Assembly (NCBI GenBank): GCA_020725195.1
Contig: DYFL01000002.1
Span: forward strand, 28,481 to 92,480
From: Hydrogenophilus sp.
Lineage (GTDB): Bacteria; Pseudomonadota; Gammaproteobacteria; Burkholderiales; Thiobacillaceae
Length of the DNA stretch: 64,000 nt
Direction: 5' to 3'
Part shown: positions 19,523-27,645 of the stretch, piece by piece
Layout: every line of letters starts with the position of its first letter
Position numbering within the stretch: the first letter of the stretch is position 1
The notes under the pieces: model-generated
Database searches by the model: none
Seen by the model: only the letters and a program-made list of their open reading frames with translations
What the model was told of the DNA's origin: nothing
Made by a program: the position numbers and the translations under genes

Positions 19523-20464
19523 ATGTCAGACCTGCTCAGACGCATCGACGCCCGCACCAAGCTGGCCGGGGCCAACAAGTTGGAGATCCTGCTCTTCACC
19601 CTGGGCACGGACCAGTCCTCGGGCCGCAAGGAGACCTTCGGCATCAACGTCTTCAAGGTGCGCGAGGTCATGCGCATCCCCGAGATCACCCGCGCGCCCG
19701 ACATGCCCGCCGCGGTGGAGGGCATGGTCAGCCTGCGCGGCGCCCTGGTGCCCGTGGTCGACCTCGCCAAGTACATCGGCATCGCGACCGGCACGCCGCC
19801 GGCGATCATGATCGTCACCGAGTACAACGGCCAGACCCAGGGCTTCCTGGTGGGCGAGGTGGACACCATCCTGCGCCTCGACTGGTCGGAGATGAAGGTG
19901 CCGCCCGCCATGCTCACCGCCCAACTCGGCGGCCTGGTGACCGCCGTGACCGAGCTCAAGGACAGGCGCCTGGTCATGATGCTGGACGTGGAGAAGATCC
20001 TCTCGGACACCACGCACTGCGACGACAGCCACCTCTTCGCGAGCCTGCAGCCGCTGGGCAAGCCCGACCGCACCGTGTTCTACGCCGACGACTCCTCGGT
20101 GGCCAGAAAACAGATCGAGCGCACCCTGGAGGCCCTGGACGTGCGCGGCATCGGCGCCCTCAACGGCAAACAGGCCTGGGACGAGCTGCTGAAGATCGCG
20201 GCCCAGGCCGAGATGGCCGACCGCCCGGTCACCGATTACGTGCAGCTCGTGCTCACCGATGTGGAGATGCCCGAGATGGACGGCTACGTGCTCACCAAGA
20301 ACATCAAGACGGACCCGCGCTTCAAGGGCATCCCCGTGCTGATGCACTCCTCCCTGTCCTCCGAGGCCAACCGCCAGCTCGGCATCTCGGTCGGGGTCGA
20401 CGAGTACGTGCCCAAGTTCGAACCGCACCGCCTCGCCGAAGTGCTCTCAAGGCTGCTGAAATAA
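19523..20464 (+). CDS. cheV: Chemotaxis coupling protein CheV (first copy)
   Basis: CheV couples receptors to CheA and carries a receiver domain that may tune or buffer signalling. The 313-aa product has an N-terminal CheW domain (FGINVFKVREVMRIPEITRA, VSLRGALVPVVDLAKYIG) and a C-terminal REC domain with acidic pair FYADDSS, phosphoacceptor LTDVEMPEMDGYVL and S/K residues in LMHSSLSSEANRQ. It begins 24 bp after the chemoreceptor gene and is followed after 12 bp by a second cheV. Confidence 0.93.
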   Translation: MSDLLRRIDARTKLAGANKLEILLFTLGTDQSSGRKETFGINVFKVREVMRIPEITRAPDMPAAVEGMVSLRGALVPVVDLAKYIGIATGTPPAIMIVTEYNGQTQGFLVGEVDTILRLDWSEMKVPPAMLTAQLGGLVTAVTELKDRRLVMMLDVEKILSDTTHCDDSHLFASLQPLGKPDRTVFYADDSSVARKQIERTLEALDVRGIGALNGKQAWDELLKIAAQAEMADRPVTDYVQLVLTDVEMPEMDGYVLTKNIKTDPRFKGIPVLMHSSLSSEANRQLGISVGVDEYVPKFEPHRLAEVLSRLLK

Positions 20465-20476
20465 GGGAACGAGCCC

Positions 20477-21415
20477 ATGAACGAGATGGAACAGGCCCGA
20501 CTGATCGATTCCGTGGACGGCCGCACCAAGCTGGCCGGCTCCAACAAGATGGAGCTGCTGCTGTTCAGCATGGGCACGGAGGAGCTCTTCGGCATCAACG
20601 TGTTCAAGGTGCGGGAGGTCTCGCCCACCCCCCCTATCACCCTGACCCCGAACATGCCCTACGGCGTGGAAGGCGTGATCAGCCTGCGCGGCAGCATCAT
20701 CCCGGTGATCTCGCTGGTGAAGTTCATCAAGGTGGAGAACGCCCCCGCCGGCCTGGGCGCGAACATGATCGTGACGGAGTTCTCCCGCCACACCCAGGCC
20801 TTCCTGGTCCAGGACGTCGACCGCATCATGCGCATCGACTGGGACCGGATCAAGCCGCCCGAGAACATGGTCGCCGGCCAGGACGGCCTCATCACCGCCA
20901 TCACCGAGCTGGAGGACGGGCGTCTGGTCTCCATCCTCGACGTCGAGCGCATCCTCGCCGAGGTGCTGGGCGAGAAACCGCTGCCGCCGCTGCCCAGGAT
21001 CGACTCCGAGCAGGAGGCCACCGTCTTCTTCGCCGACGACTCCACCGTGGCCCGCAAGGAGATCCTGATGGTCCTGGACAAGCTGGGCGCCAAGCACATC
21101 CAGGCCAACGACGGCCTGGAGGCCTGGGACAAGCTGCAGGGCATGGCCAACCGGGCCGCAGCCGAGGGCATCGCCCTGCGCAAGCAGATCCAGCTCATCC
21201 TAGTCGACGCGGAGATGCCCGAGATGGACGGCTACGTCCTGACCAGGAACATCAAGTCCGACAGCCGCTTCGCGGGCATCCCGGTGATCATGCACTCCTC
21301 GCTTTCCTCGCAGGCCAACCGCACCATGGGGCAGCGCGTCGGCGTGGATGCCTACGTCGCCAAGTTCGACCCGGCCGTGCTGGCGGAAACCCTCATGGCA
21401 TTCATCAAACGCTAG
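20477..21415 (+). CDS. cheV: Chemotaxis coupling protein CheV (second copy)
   Basis: A tandem paralogue of the preceding gene, 312 aa, with the same CheW-REC architecture (FGINVFKVREVSPTPPITLT; VISLRGSIIPVISLVKFI; FFADDSTVARKE; LVDAEMPEMDGYVLTRNIKS). Sequence similarity runs through both domains, including the shared openings RxKLAG(A/S)NK and the endings RLA/VLAE, so a local duplication is likely though the two have diverged clearly. No separate cheW is present in this operon. Confidence 0.93.
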   Translation: MNEMEQARLIDSVDGRTKLAGSNKMELLLFSMGTEELFGINVFKVREVSPTPPITLTPNMPYGVEGVISLRGSIIPVISLVKFIKVENAPAGLGANMIVTEFSRHTQAFLVQDVDRIMRIDWDRIKPPENMVAGQDGLITAITELEDGRLVSILDVERILAEVLGEKPLPPLPRIDSEQEATVFFADDSTVARKEILMVLDKLGAKHIQANDGLEAWDKLQGMANRAAAEGIALRKQIQLILVDAEMPEMDGYVLTRNIKSDSRFAGIPVIMHSSLSSQANRTMGQRVGVDAYVAKFDPAVLAETLMAFIKR

Positions 21416-21451
21416 GTAAAATGCCGGGATGCACCCATCGAGAGGAATTCC

Positions 21452-21844
21452 ATGGCCGACAAGAATCTGAAATTTCTGGTGGTGGACGACTTCTCCACCA
21501 TGCGCCGCATCGTGCGCAACCTGCTCAAGGAGCTCGGCTTCACCAACGTGGACGAGGCCGAGGACGGGGTCGCGGCGCTGCAGAAGCTCAAGGCGGCCGG
21601 CAACTTCCAGTTCGTGATCACCGACTGGAACATGCCCAACATGACCGGCATCGACCTGCTCAAGGCCATCCGCGCCGATGCGGCCCTCAAGCACCTGCCC
21701 GTGCTCATGATCACGGCCGAGGCCAAGAAGGAGAACATCATCGAGGCGGCCCAGAGCGGCGCCTCCGGCTACATCGTCAAGCCGTTCACCGCGGCGGTCC
21801 TGGACGAGAAGCTGAACAAGATCTTCGAAAAATTCGGCATGTGA
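21452..21844 (+). CDS. cheY: Chemotaxis response regulator CheY
   Basis: CheY-P binds the flagellar switch and reverses rotation. The 130-aa single-domain receiver has the acidic pocket [16 protein letters not shown], phosphoacceptor [17 protein letters not shown], the Thr/Lys positions [11 protein letters not shown] and [15 protein letters not shown], all in the standard CheY pattern. GAGAGGAAT precedes the ATG. Followed by its phosphatase gene cheZ. Confidence 0.97.
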   Translation: MADKNLKFLVVDDFSTMRRIVRNLLKELGFTNVDEAEDGVAALQKLKAAGNFQFVITDWNMPNMTGIDLLKAIRADAALKHLPVLMITAEAKKENIIEAAQSGASGYIVKPFTAAVLDEKLNKIFEKFGM

Positions 21845-21916
21845 AGCCGCAGGCCCGACCCCGATACGCCGCGGCCGCGCTTGGCCGCCGCACCGACAGA
21901 TTGCTTGGAGACGCGC

Positions 21917-22762
21917 ATGAGCAGCGATTCCCCTGAACTGGAAGCCCTGTTCGACAGCCTGGCCCAGCCGGCTGCGAAGGTGCCCCCCGCAGCCGAAGAC
22001 CAGGGCGGCGACACCCCCGAGCTCGAGGCCCTGTTCGACAGCATCGCCGGCGAGACCGTCCAGGCGCCGGCGCAGGAGCCCCCCGCGGTGGAAAGCCTGC
22101 TCGACAGCATCGCCGCCGCCATCACCCGGGAAGGCGCCCCGGCCGACGAGGGGGCCTGTTCCGAGCATGTGTTCTCGCAGCTCGGCCAGATGACCCGCAG
22201 CCTGCACAACCTGCTGCGCGAGCTGGGCTACGACAAGACCATCGAGAAGGTCGCCTCGGAAATCCCGGACAACCGCGACCGCCTCAACTACATCGCCAGC
22301 ATGACCGCCCAGGCGGCCGAGCGCACGCTCAACGCCGCCGAGGCCGCGCAACCCATCCAGGACGGCCTGGGCAGCGCGGCCAGGGACCTGGCCGGCAAAT
22401 GGGACCGCCTGTTCAGCAGACAGCTGGGGGTCGACGAATTCAAGGCCCTGGTCAAGGATACCCGCAGCTACCTGCACGACGTGCCCGGCAAGGCCGACGC
22501 CACGAATGCCAAGCTGATGGAAATCATCATGGCCCAGGACTTCCAGGACCTCACCGGCCAGGTCATCAGGAAGATCCTGGACGCCGCGCAGGCCCTGGAG
22601 AACCAGCTCGTCAGCCTGCTGGTCGAGGCCACCCCGGTGGACAAACGCAGCGCCGTCCGCCCCGGGCTGCTGGAAGGCCCCATCATCAGCGCCGAAGGCC
22701 GTACCGACGTGGCGACCAGCCAAGCCCAGGTCGACGAGCTGCTGGAAAGCCTCGGCTTTTAG
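21917..22762 (+). CDS. cheZ: CheY-P phosphatase CheZ with N-terminal repeat extension
   Basis: CheZ dephosphorylates CheY-P. The 281-aa product starts at ATG 21917, with GGAG seven bases before it. The core has the catalytic helix segment IIMAQDFQDLTGQVIRKI (the DFQDLTGQ signature with the catalytic Gln) and the C-terminal CheY-binding peptide QVDELLESLGF. The first 60 residues hold three short repeats, PELEALFDSLA, PELEALFDSIA and PAVESLLDSIA, linked by Pro/Ala-rich spacers, which resemble the C-terminal peptide. E. coli CheZ is about 214 aa, so the extension accounts for the added length. Confidence 0.93.
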   Translation: MSSDSPELEALFDSLAQPAAKVPPAAEDQGGDTPELEALFDSIAGETVQAPAQEPPAVESLLDSIAAAITREGAPADEGACSEHVFSQLGQMTRSLHNLLRELGYDKTIEKVASEIPDNRDRLNYIASMTAQAAERTLNAAEAAQPIQDGLGSAARDLAGKWDRLFSRQLGVDEFKALVKDTRSYLHDVPGKADATNAKLMEIIMAQDFQDLTGQVIRKILDAAQALENQLVSLLVEATPVDKRSAVRPGLLEGPIISAEGRTDVATSQAQVDELLESLGF

Positions 22763-22801
22763 CCGAGGCTTCAGTGAAGGCTAATGCCGCACATGTGCGG
22801 C
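22747..22801 (+). repeat. Two hairpins at the cheZ end
   Basis: An 11-bp perfect stem (AAGCCTCGGCT / AGCCGAGGCTT, 22747-22771) spans the cheZ stop codon, and a 16-bp palindrome GCCGCACATGTGCGGC lies at 22786-22801. Neither is followed by a T-run. They sit in the 125-bp cheZ-cheA gap and may regulate cheA relative to upstream genes. Confidence 0.6.
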
Positions 22802-22887
22802 GTTATGCCGGAGCCAAAGTCTGGGCTTCTAGCCTGGACTGCTTGTGAAGAAAGATTTTCCCCAATGCGGGTGAGAGGGATGCGACC

Positions 22888-24750
22888 ATGAGCGACTTCG
22901 CCGGTATGGAAGAGCTGCTGCAGGATTTCCTGATGGAGGCGGGGGAGCTGCTTTCCCAGGTGGACAACAAGCTGGTGGAGCTGGAGAAGCGCCAGGACGA
23001 CAAGGCGCTGCTCAACGACATCTTCCGGGGCTTCCACACCATCAAGGGCGGTGCCGGCTTTCTGAACGTCGACCACCTGGTCGCGCTCTGCCACCGCACC
23101 GAGAACCTGTTCGACAAGCTGCGCAATTCCGAGCTCGCGCTGACCCCGGAGCTGATGGACGTCATCCTGGCCGCCACGGCCACCGTGCGGGACATGTTCA
23201 CCGAGCTGGCGAGCCAGGTGCAGCCCCAGCCCGCCGACCCCGCCATCATCGCCAACCTCGAGGCCGCGCTGGCGGGTCAGGCCCTCGAAGCGGCGCCCGC
23301 CGCCGCGTCCCGCACCGCACCGGCGCCCGCCCCCGCCCCGGCCGCAGAAGGGGCCGACGATCTCAACTGGGCGGCACTGCATGCCGCCCTGACCGGCGCC
23401 CCCGCGCCGCGGCCGGCCCCCCATACAGAGCCCTCCGAGGCGGCGGCCGGGGCGCCGGCGGCCGCCCCCAGGGCCGCGCCGGCCCTCCACGAAGGCGCGG
23501 GCGCGCCCCGTGCCGCCGCGGCCGCCCCGCCCCCGCAGCCGCTGCAGAAGGAGACCACCATCCGCGTCGACACGGTGCGGCTGGACCAGGTGCTCAACCT
23601 GTCGGGCGAGATCGGCCTGACCAAGAACCGCATCGCCAACCTGAAGTCCCACATCCTGCACGGCCGCACCGACGCGGACACCCTCAAGTCCCTGGACACG
23701 GCGGTCAACCAGTTGGACCTCCTGGTCTCCGACCTGCAGAACGCGGTGATGAAGACCCGGATGCAGCCCATCGGGCGGCTGTTCCAGAAGTATCCCCGTC
23801 TCGCCCGCGACCTCGCCCGGCAGCTCGGCAAGGACGTCGAGCTGGTGCTCTCCGGCGAGGAGACCGAGCTCGACAAGACCATGATCGAGGACCTCAACGA
23901 CCCGCTGGTGCACCTGGTGCGCAATGCCGTGGACCACGGCATCGAGTCGGTCGAGGAGCGGCAGGCCGCGAACAAGCCCGAGAAGTCCATCGTGTCGCTG
24001 TCGGCCAGCCAGATGGGCGACCACATCTACATCGAGATCTCCGACGACGGCAAGGGCATGCGCCCGGACGTCATCCGCCGCAAGGCGGTGGAAAAGGGCA
24101 TCCTCGACGAGGAGGCCGCCAACGCCCTGGACGACCGCCAGAGCCTGCACCTGATCTTCATGCCCGGCTTCTCCACCAAGGACCAGATCAGCAACATCTC
24201 CGGCCGCGGCGTGGGCATGGACGTGGTGAAGACCAACATCGCCAAGCTCAACGGCAAGATCGACGTGGTCTCCGTGCCGGGCCAGGGGAGCACCTTCACC
24301 ATCTCCCTGCCGCTCACCCTGGCGATCCTGCCCGTACTGGTCGTCAGCCTCAACGACCAGTCCTTCGCCGTGCCGCTCTCCATGGTGCGCGAGATCATCC
24401 CGATGAAGCCCGACGAGGTCCAGCGCGTCTCCGGCCGCGCCACCATGGTGGTCCGCGACGAGGTGCTGCCGGTGCGTTCGCTGGCCACCCTGCTCGGCTG
24501 GGAGGCCAGGAAGAAACCGGCCTACGGCGTGCTGATGCAGTCCACCAACAGCACCTTCATCCTGGCCGTGGACGGCTTCGTCGGCCGCGACGACGTGGTG
24601 ATCAAGCCCCTGGAGGACATCAAGCCCAAGGGCATCTCGGGGGCCACGCTCTCGGGCGACGGCTCCATCGTGCTGGTGCTGGACATGGAAGAGCTGCTGA
24701 CCGCCGTGCCCACCGACACCCCAGGCAGCCTATTCACCCGCACCGCATGA
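22888..24750 (+). CDS. cheA: Chemotaxis histidine kinase CheA
   Basis: CheA autophosphorylates at an HPt His and passes phosphate to CheY. The 620-aa product has P1 (FRGFHTIKGGAGFLNVDHL, His in HTIKGG), then about 100 residues of Ala/Pro-rich linker where P2 would be expected, P3 dimerisation (RVDTVRLDQVLNLSGEIGLT), P4 ATPase (HLVRNAVDHGIE, ISDDGKGMRPDVI, FMPGFSTKDQISNISGRGVGMDVVKTNI in pieces) and P5 CheW-like domain. A short motif DDLNWAALHAALTG inside the linker may replace P2. The stop overlaps the next gene by 4 bp. Confidence 0.95.
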   Translation: MSDFAGMEELLQDFLMEAGELLSQVDNKLVELEKRQDDKALLNDIFRGFHTIKGGAGFLNVDHLVALCHRTENLFDKLRNSELALTPELMDVILAATATVRDMFTELASQVQPQPADPAIIANLEAALAGQALEAAPAAASRTAPAPAPAPAAEGADDLNWAALHAALTGAPAPRPAPHTEPSEAAAGAPAAAPRAAPALHEGAGAPRAAAAAPPPQPLQKETTIRVDTVRLDQVLNLSGEIGLTKNRIANLKSHILHGRTDADTLKSLDTAVNQLDLLVSDLQNAVMKTRMQPIGRLFQKYPRLARDLARQLGKDVELVLSGEETELDKTMIEDLNDPLVHLVRNAVDHGIESVEERQAANKPEKSIVSLSASQMGDHIYIEISDDGKGMRPDVIRRKAVEKGILDEEAANALDDRQSLHLIFMPGFSTKDQISNISGRGVGMDVVKTNIAKLNGKIDVVSVPGQGSTFTISLPLTLAILPVLVVSLNDQSFAVPLSMVREIIPMKPDEVQRVSGRATMVVRDEVLPVRSLATLLGWEARKKPAYGVLMQSTNSTFILAVDGFVGRDDVVIKPLEDIKPKGISGATLSGDGSIVLVLDMEELLTAVPTDTPGSLFTRTA

Positions 24751-25967
24751 CCACAGAGGCCTTTCTCGCCCGGCAGCCCATCGTCGACGGCCAGCACAAG
24801 CTTCTCGGCTACGAGCTGCTGTTCCGGCCCTCGCACCACTCGGGGGCGGCGCAGGTCGAGAGCAATCCCTCGGCCACGCTCCACGTCATCACCAACACCC
24901 TGTGCGACATGGGCACGAAGTGGCTGCTGCAGGGGCGGCTCGCCTTCATCAACGTGGAATACGAATTGTTGATGGGCGAGTTCGTCAGCCTCCTGCCCAG
25001 CGACAAGGTCGTCCTCGAGATCCTGGAGACGGTGGAGCCCACCCCGGAATTGCTGACCCGCCTGGATGAATTGAAAAAGGCCGGCTACCGGTTCGCCCTG
25101 GACAAGTTCAGGCCGCGGCCGGGCATCGAAAAGCTGCTGCCCTACGCCAGCTACCTCAAGTTCGACATGCTCTCCCAGCCCGCCGAGCAGACGGCAGCCC
25201 TGGTCAGGAAACTGAACAAGCTGCCGGCCCGGCTGATCGCCGAGAGGGTGGAGTCCATCGCGAGCTTCAACGCGTGCCGCGACCTGGGCTTCCACTACTT
25301 CCAGGGCTACTACTTCGCGCATCCCGAGCACCTCACCGCCCGGGTCATGAACCCGGCCCAGGTCACCGTCCTGCAGCTGCTGGACAAGGTGCGCGGCGAT
25401 GCGGACATCAAGGAGATCGAGGACCTGTTCAAGCAGGACGTCGCGCTCACCTTCAAGCTGCTGCGCTACATCAACTCGGCGGGCTTCGGCCTGTCCTGCG
25501 AGGTCCAGTCCATCCGCCACGCCGTGTCCATCCTCGGCATGAAGCCGCTGTACCGCTGGCTCACCCTGCTGCTCGCCACCGCGGGCACCGGGGCCGTCTC
25601 GCCCGCCCAGGCCCGGACGGCCATCACCCGCGGCCGCCTGTGCGAACTGCTGGGCAGGCATTTCATGAAGAAGGCCGATCAGGACAACCTCTTCATCGCG
25701 GGGGTCTTCTCCCTGCTGGACGCCATGCTGGACACCCCCATGGAAGAGATCCTCGATCGCCTGATCATCCCCGAGAGCATCTCCGACGCCCTGCTCTCCC
25801 GCACCGGGGCCTACGGCCCCATCCTGGCGCTGGCGGAGGCCTGCGAGACGCACAATCTCGAGCGCATCGACGAGCTGACGGAGGCGCTGATGCTGACCCC
25901 GGACGAGGTCAACAGGGACCACCTCGACGCCCTGGCCTGGGTCGAGCAACTCGGCCTGGAGGCCTAG
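24747..25967 (+). CDS. EAL-like/HDOD domain signalling protein (YuxH type)
   Basis: The 406-aa protein joins an N-terminal EAL-like domain (about 1-190) to a C-terminal HDOD domain (about 200-395). The EAL signature is degenerate: YELLFR stands at the EAL position, VLEILETVEP and FALDKFRPRP replace the catalytic acidic motifs, so phosphodiesterase activity is unlikely. HDOD features include LLRYINSAGFGLSCEVQSIR and HAVSILGMKPLYRWLTLLLA. The ATG overlaps the cheA stop (ATGA), so it is translationally coupled to chemotaxis and may act as a c-di-GMP or protein-binding adaptor (inference). Its TAG stop lies in the CTAG at the edge of the MITE-like element. Confidence 0.88.
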   Translation: MTTEAFLARQPIVDGQHKLLGYELLFRPSHHSGAAQVESNPSATLHVITNTLCDMGTKWLLQGRLAFINVEYELLMGEFVSLLPSDKVVLEILETVEPTPELLTRLDELKKAGYRFALDKFRPRPGIEKLLPYASYLKFDMLSQPAEQTAALVRKLNKLPARLIAERVESIASFNACRDLGFHYFQGYYFAHPEHLTARVMNPAQVTVLQLLDKVRGDADIKEIEDLFKQDVALTFKLLRYINSAGFGLSCEVQSIRHAVSILGMKPLYRWLTLLLATAGTGAVSPAQARTAITRGRLCELLGRHFMKKADQDNLFIAGVFSLLDAMLDTPMEEILDRLIIPESISDALLSRTGAYGPILALAEACETHNLERIDELTEALMLTPDEVNRDHLDALAWVEQLGLEA

Positions 25968-26200
25968 TACGCCAACCCATAAGTTCCGCTATGTTCGACA
26001 CGCCCCGCATCGCCGATTGCTTTGTGGTTACGGCCGCCGCCTCGCGGCTTAACCTGCCTGGCAGGCAGGTTAGCCTGCACCGAAACTGCGTTTTCGCTCA
26101 TCCTCGCCATAGCTACGGCTATGGCTGCGGTTCGCTTCGCGCACTCGGCGCGCGGATGCGCGTCTCGGCATGTACGCAAACTTATGGGTTGGCGTACTAG
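25964..26200. mobile_element. MITE-like non-autonomous element with 22-bp perfect TIRs
   Basis: The sequence starting CTAGTACGCCAACCCATAAG (TIR 25964-25985) recurs as its exact reverse complement at 26179-26200. The interior has no ORF and contains stem-loops: TAACCTGCC/GGCAGGTTA at 26050-26072 and CCATAGC-TACG-GCTATGG at 26107-26124. CTAG at both ends could be a 4-bp target duplication around an 18-bp TIR (TACGCC...); because CTAG and TA are palindromic the exact edge is ambiguous. It sits between two convergent genes and supplies the TAG stop of each. No transposase is nearby. Confidence 0.7.
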
Positions 26201-26658
26201 AGCATCTCCGGCGTGATCGCCGCCTTCAGCACGGCCCGCTCCTCTGCCCCCCGCCGGCGGCCGATCCAGACCACCCCTCCCTTCCGGATGCCGAAATCCT
26301 GCTCCACCCCGAAGAGCAGCCGGCTCGCCACCCGCCCCAGCGCGGGCTGATGCCCGACCAGCAGGACGGTGCCCGGCGCATCGGGCCAGCCGGCTGCCTC
26401 CAGCGCCTGGGCCGCGTCGCCGCCGGGTGCGATGGCCGCGACGGTCTCGAAGGGTCGCCCCAGGGGGGCGGCGGTCTGCTGCGCCCGCACGGCCGGGCTG
26501 ACCAGGATGCGGGCATCCCGGCCGAGGCGCGCCTCCAGCCAGCGGGCCACCGCCTCCGCCTGCCTGCGGCCCTTGGCGGTGAGGGCGCGTGCCGCATCCG
26601 GCACCCCGTCCTCGGCCTCGGCATGGCGCCAGAGGATCAGCTGCATCGGCCCGCTCAC
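26197..26658 (-). CDS. sixA: Phosphohistidine phosphatase SixA
   Basis: SixA-type histidine phosphatases remove phosphate from phospho-His (for example on HPt domains or NPr). The 153-aa product has the catalytic RHAEAE motif (LILWRHAEAED), ILVSPAVRAQQTA with the second Arg, and LLVGHQPALGRVA with the second catalytic His. The annotated GTG start (26658) overlaps the upstream stop by 4 bp; ATG 26646 (MQLILWRHAE) is an alternative. The stop codon lies in the CTAG end of the MITE-like element. Confidence 0.88.
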   Translation of the reverse strand: MSGPMQLILWRHAEAEDGVPDAARALTAKGRRQAEAVARWLEARLGRDARILVSPAVRAQQTAAPLGRPFETVAAIAPGGDAAQALEAAGWPDAPGTVLLVGHQPALGRVASRLLFGVEQDFGIRKGGVVWIGRRRGAEERAVLKAAITPEML

Positions 26659-27452
26659 CGCTTGTCGCCGCCGAGCCGGCGGCCGAGCCGCCCGAGGAGC
26701 GAGCCCTCCTCCACCTGGCCGCCGCCGGCAGACGGCGCCGCGGCCAGGATGCGGTTGGCCAGGCGCGAGAGCGGCAGGGTCTGCAGCCAGACCTTGCCCG
26801 GCCCCGTCAGCCGGGTGAAGAACAGCCCTTCGCCGCCGAAGATCGCGGTCCGGATCCGGCCCACGTACTGGATGTCGAAATCCACCGACGGGCTCAGGGC
26901 CGCCACGCAGCCGGTGTCCACCCGCAGGGTCTCCCCCGCCGCCAGGGACTTCTCGGCGAGCGTCCCGCCGGCGTGGATGAAGGCCAGGCCGTCGCCCTCC
27001 AGCCTCTGCAGGATGAAGCCCTCGTCGGCGAAGAGCCCGGCCCCGAGCCGCTGCTGGAAGGCGATGCCCAGGCTCACCCCCTTGGCCGCGCAGAGGAAGG
27101 CGTCCTTCTGGCAGACGAGGGCGCCGCCCAGGGCCTTGAGGTCCACCGGCACGATCTTGCCCGGATAGGGGGCGGCGAAGGCCAGCCGGCGCCTGCCCGC
27201 GGCCTGGTTGGCGTAGATGGTGACAAACAGCGACTCGCCGGTGAGCAGGCGCTTGCCCGCGCCCACGAGCAGGTCCACGAGGCCGGACTCGCCGGCCGAG
27301 CCGTCGCCGAACACGGTCTCCATCTCGATGCCGTCCTCCATGAACAGCATCGTGCCGGCCTCGCCGATGGCGGCCTCGCCCGGCTCGAGCTCGATCTCGA
27401 CGTACTGCATGTCGTCGCCGAAGATGTCGTAGTCGATGGCGTGCATCGCCAT
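26655..27452 (-). CDS. TIGR00266/AIM24 family protein
   Basis: A 265-aa protein of the conserved AIM24 (DUF124) beta-barrel family of unknown biochemical role. It starts at ATG 27452 (MAMHAIDYDIFGDDMQYVEI), with GAGGAG at good distance; the longer frame upstream lacks a ribosome site. Typical features are the EIELEPGEAAIGEAGTMLFM opening, GLFADEGFILQRLEGDGLAF, AGGTLAEKSLAAGETLRVDT and FGGEGLFFTRLTGPGKVWLQ. Gly-rich hydrophobic C-terminus. Coupled to sixA by a 4-bp overlap. Confidence 0.88.
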   Translation of the reverse strand: MAMHAIDYDIFGDDMQYVEIELEPGEAAIGEAGTMLFMEDGIEMETVFGDGSAGESGLVDLLVGAGKRLLTGESLFVTIYANQAAGRRRLAFAAPYPGKIVPVDLKALGGALVCQKDAFLCAAKGVSLGIAFQQRLGAGLFADEGFILQRLEGDGLAFIHAGGTLAEKSLAAGETLRVDTGCVAALSPSVDFDIQYVGRIRTAIFGGEGLFFTRLTGPGKVWLQTLPLSRLANRILAAAPSAGGGQVEEGSLLGRLGRRLGGDKR

Positions 27453-27645
27453 GTCTTGCTCCTCAGGATCTGCATGCCGCGGGGCGGCGCTCCGCCCCTT
27501 GGGGGGCTGGGGTGAGGGAACGGGAAGGCCGCCCGGCGGCAGGCCCGTCCCTGGGCCTCGCCCGCCTTGTCCGCCAGCCTTCCGACACCACGCTACCAAG
27601 ATAGCCCGCCGCGCGCATCCTGTGGCGGCGGCCGGCCGGGTAGGC

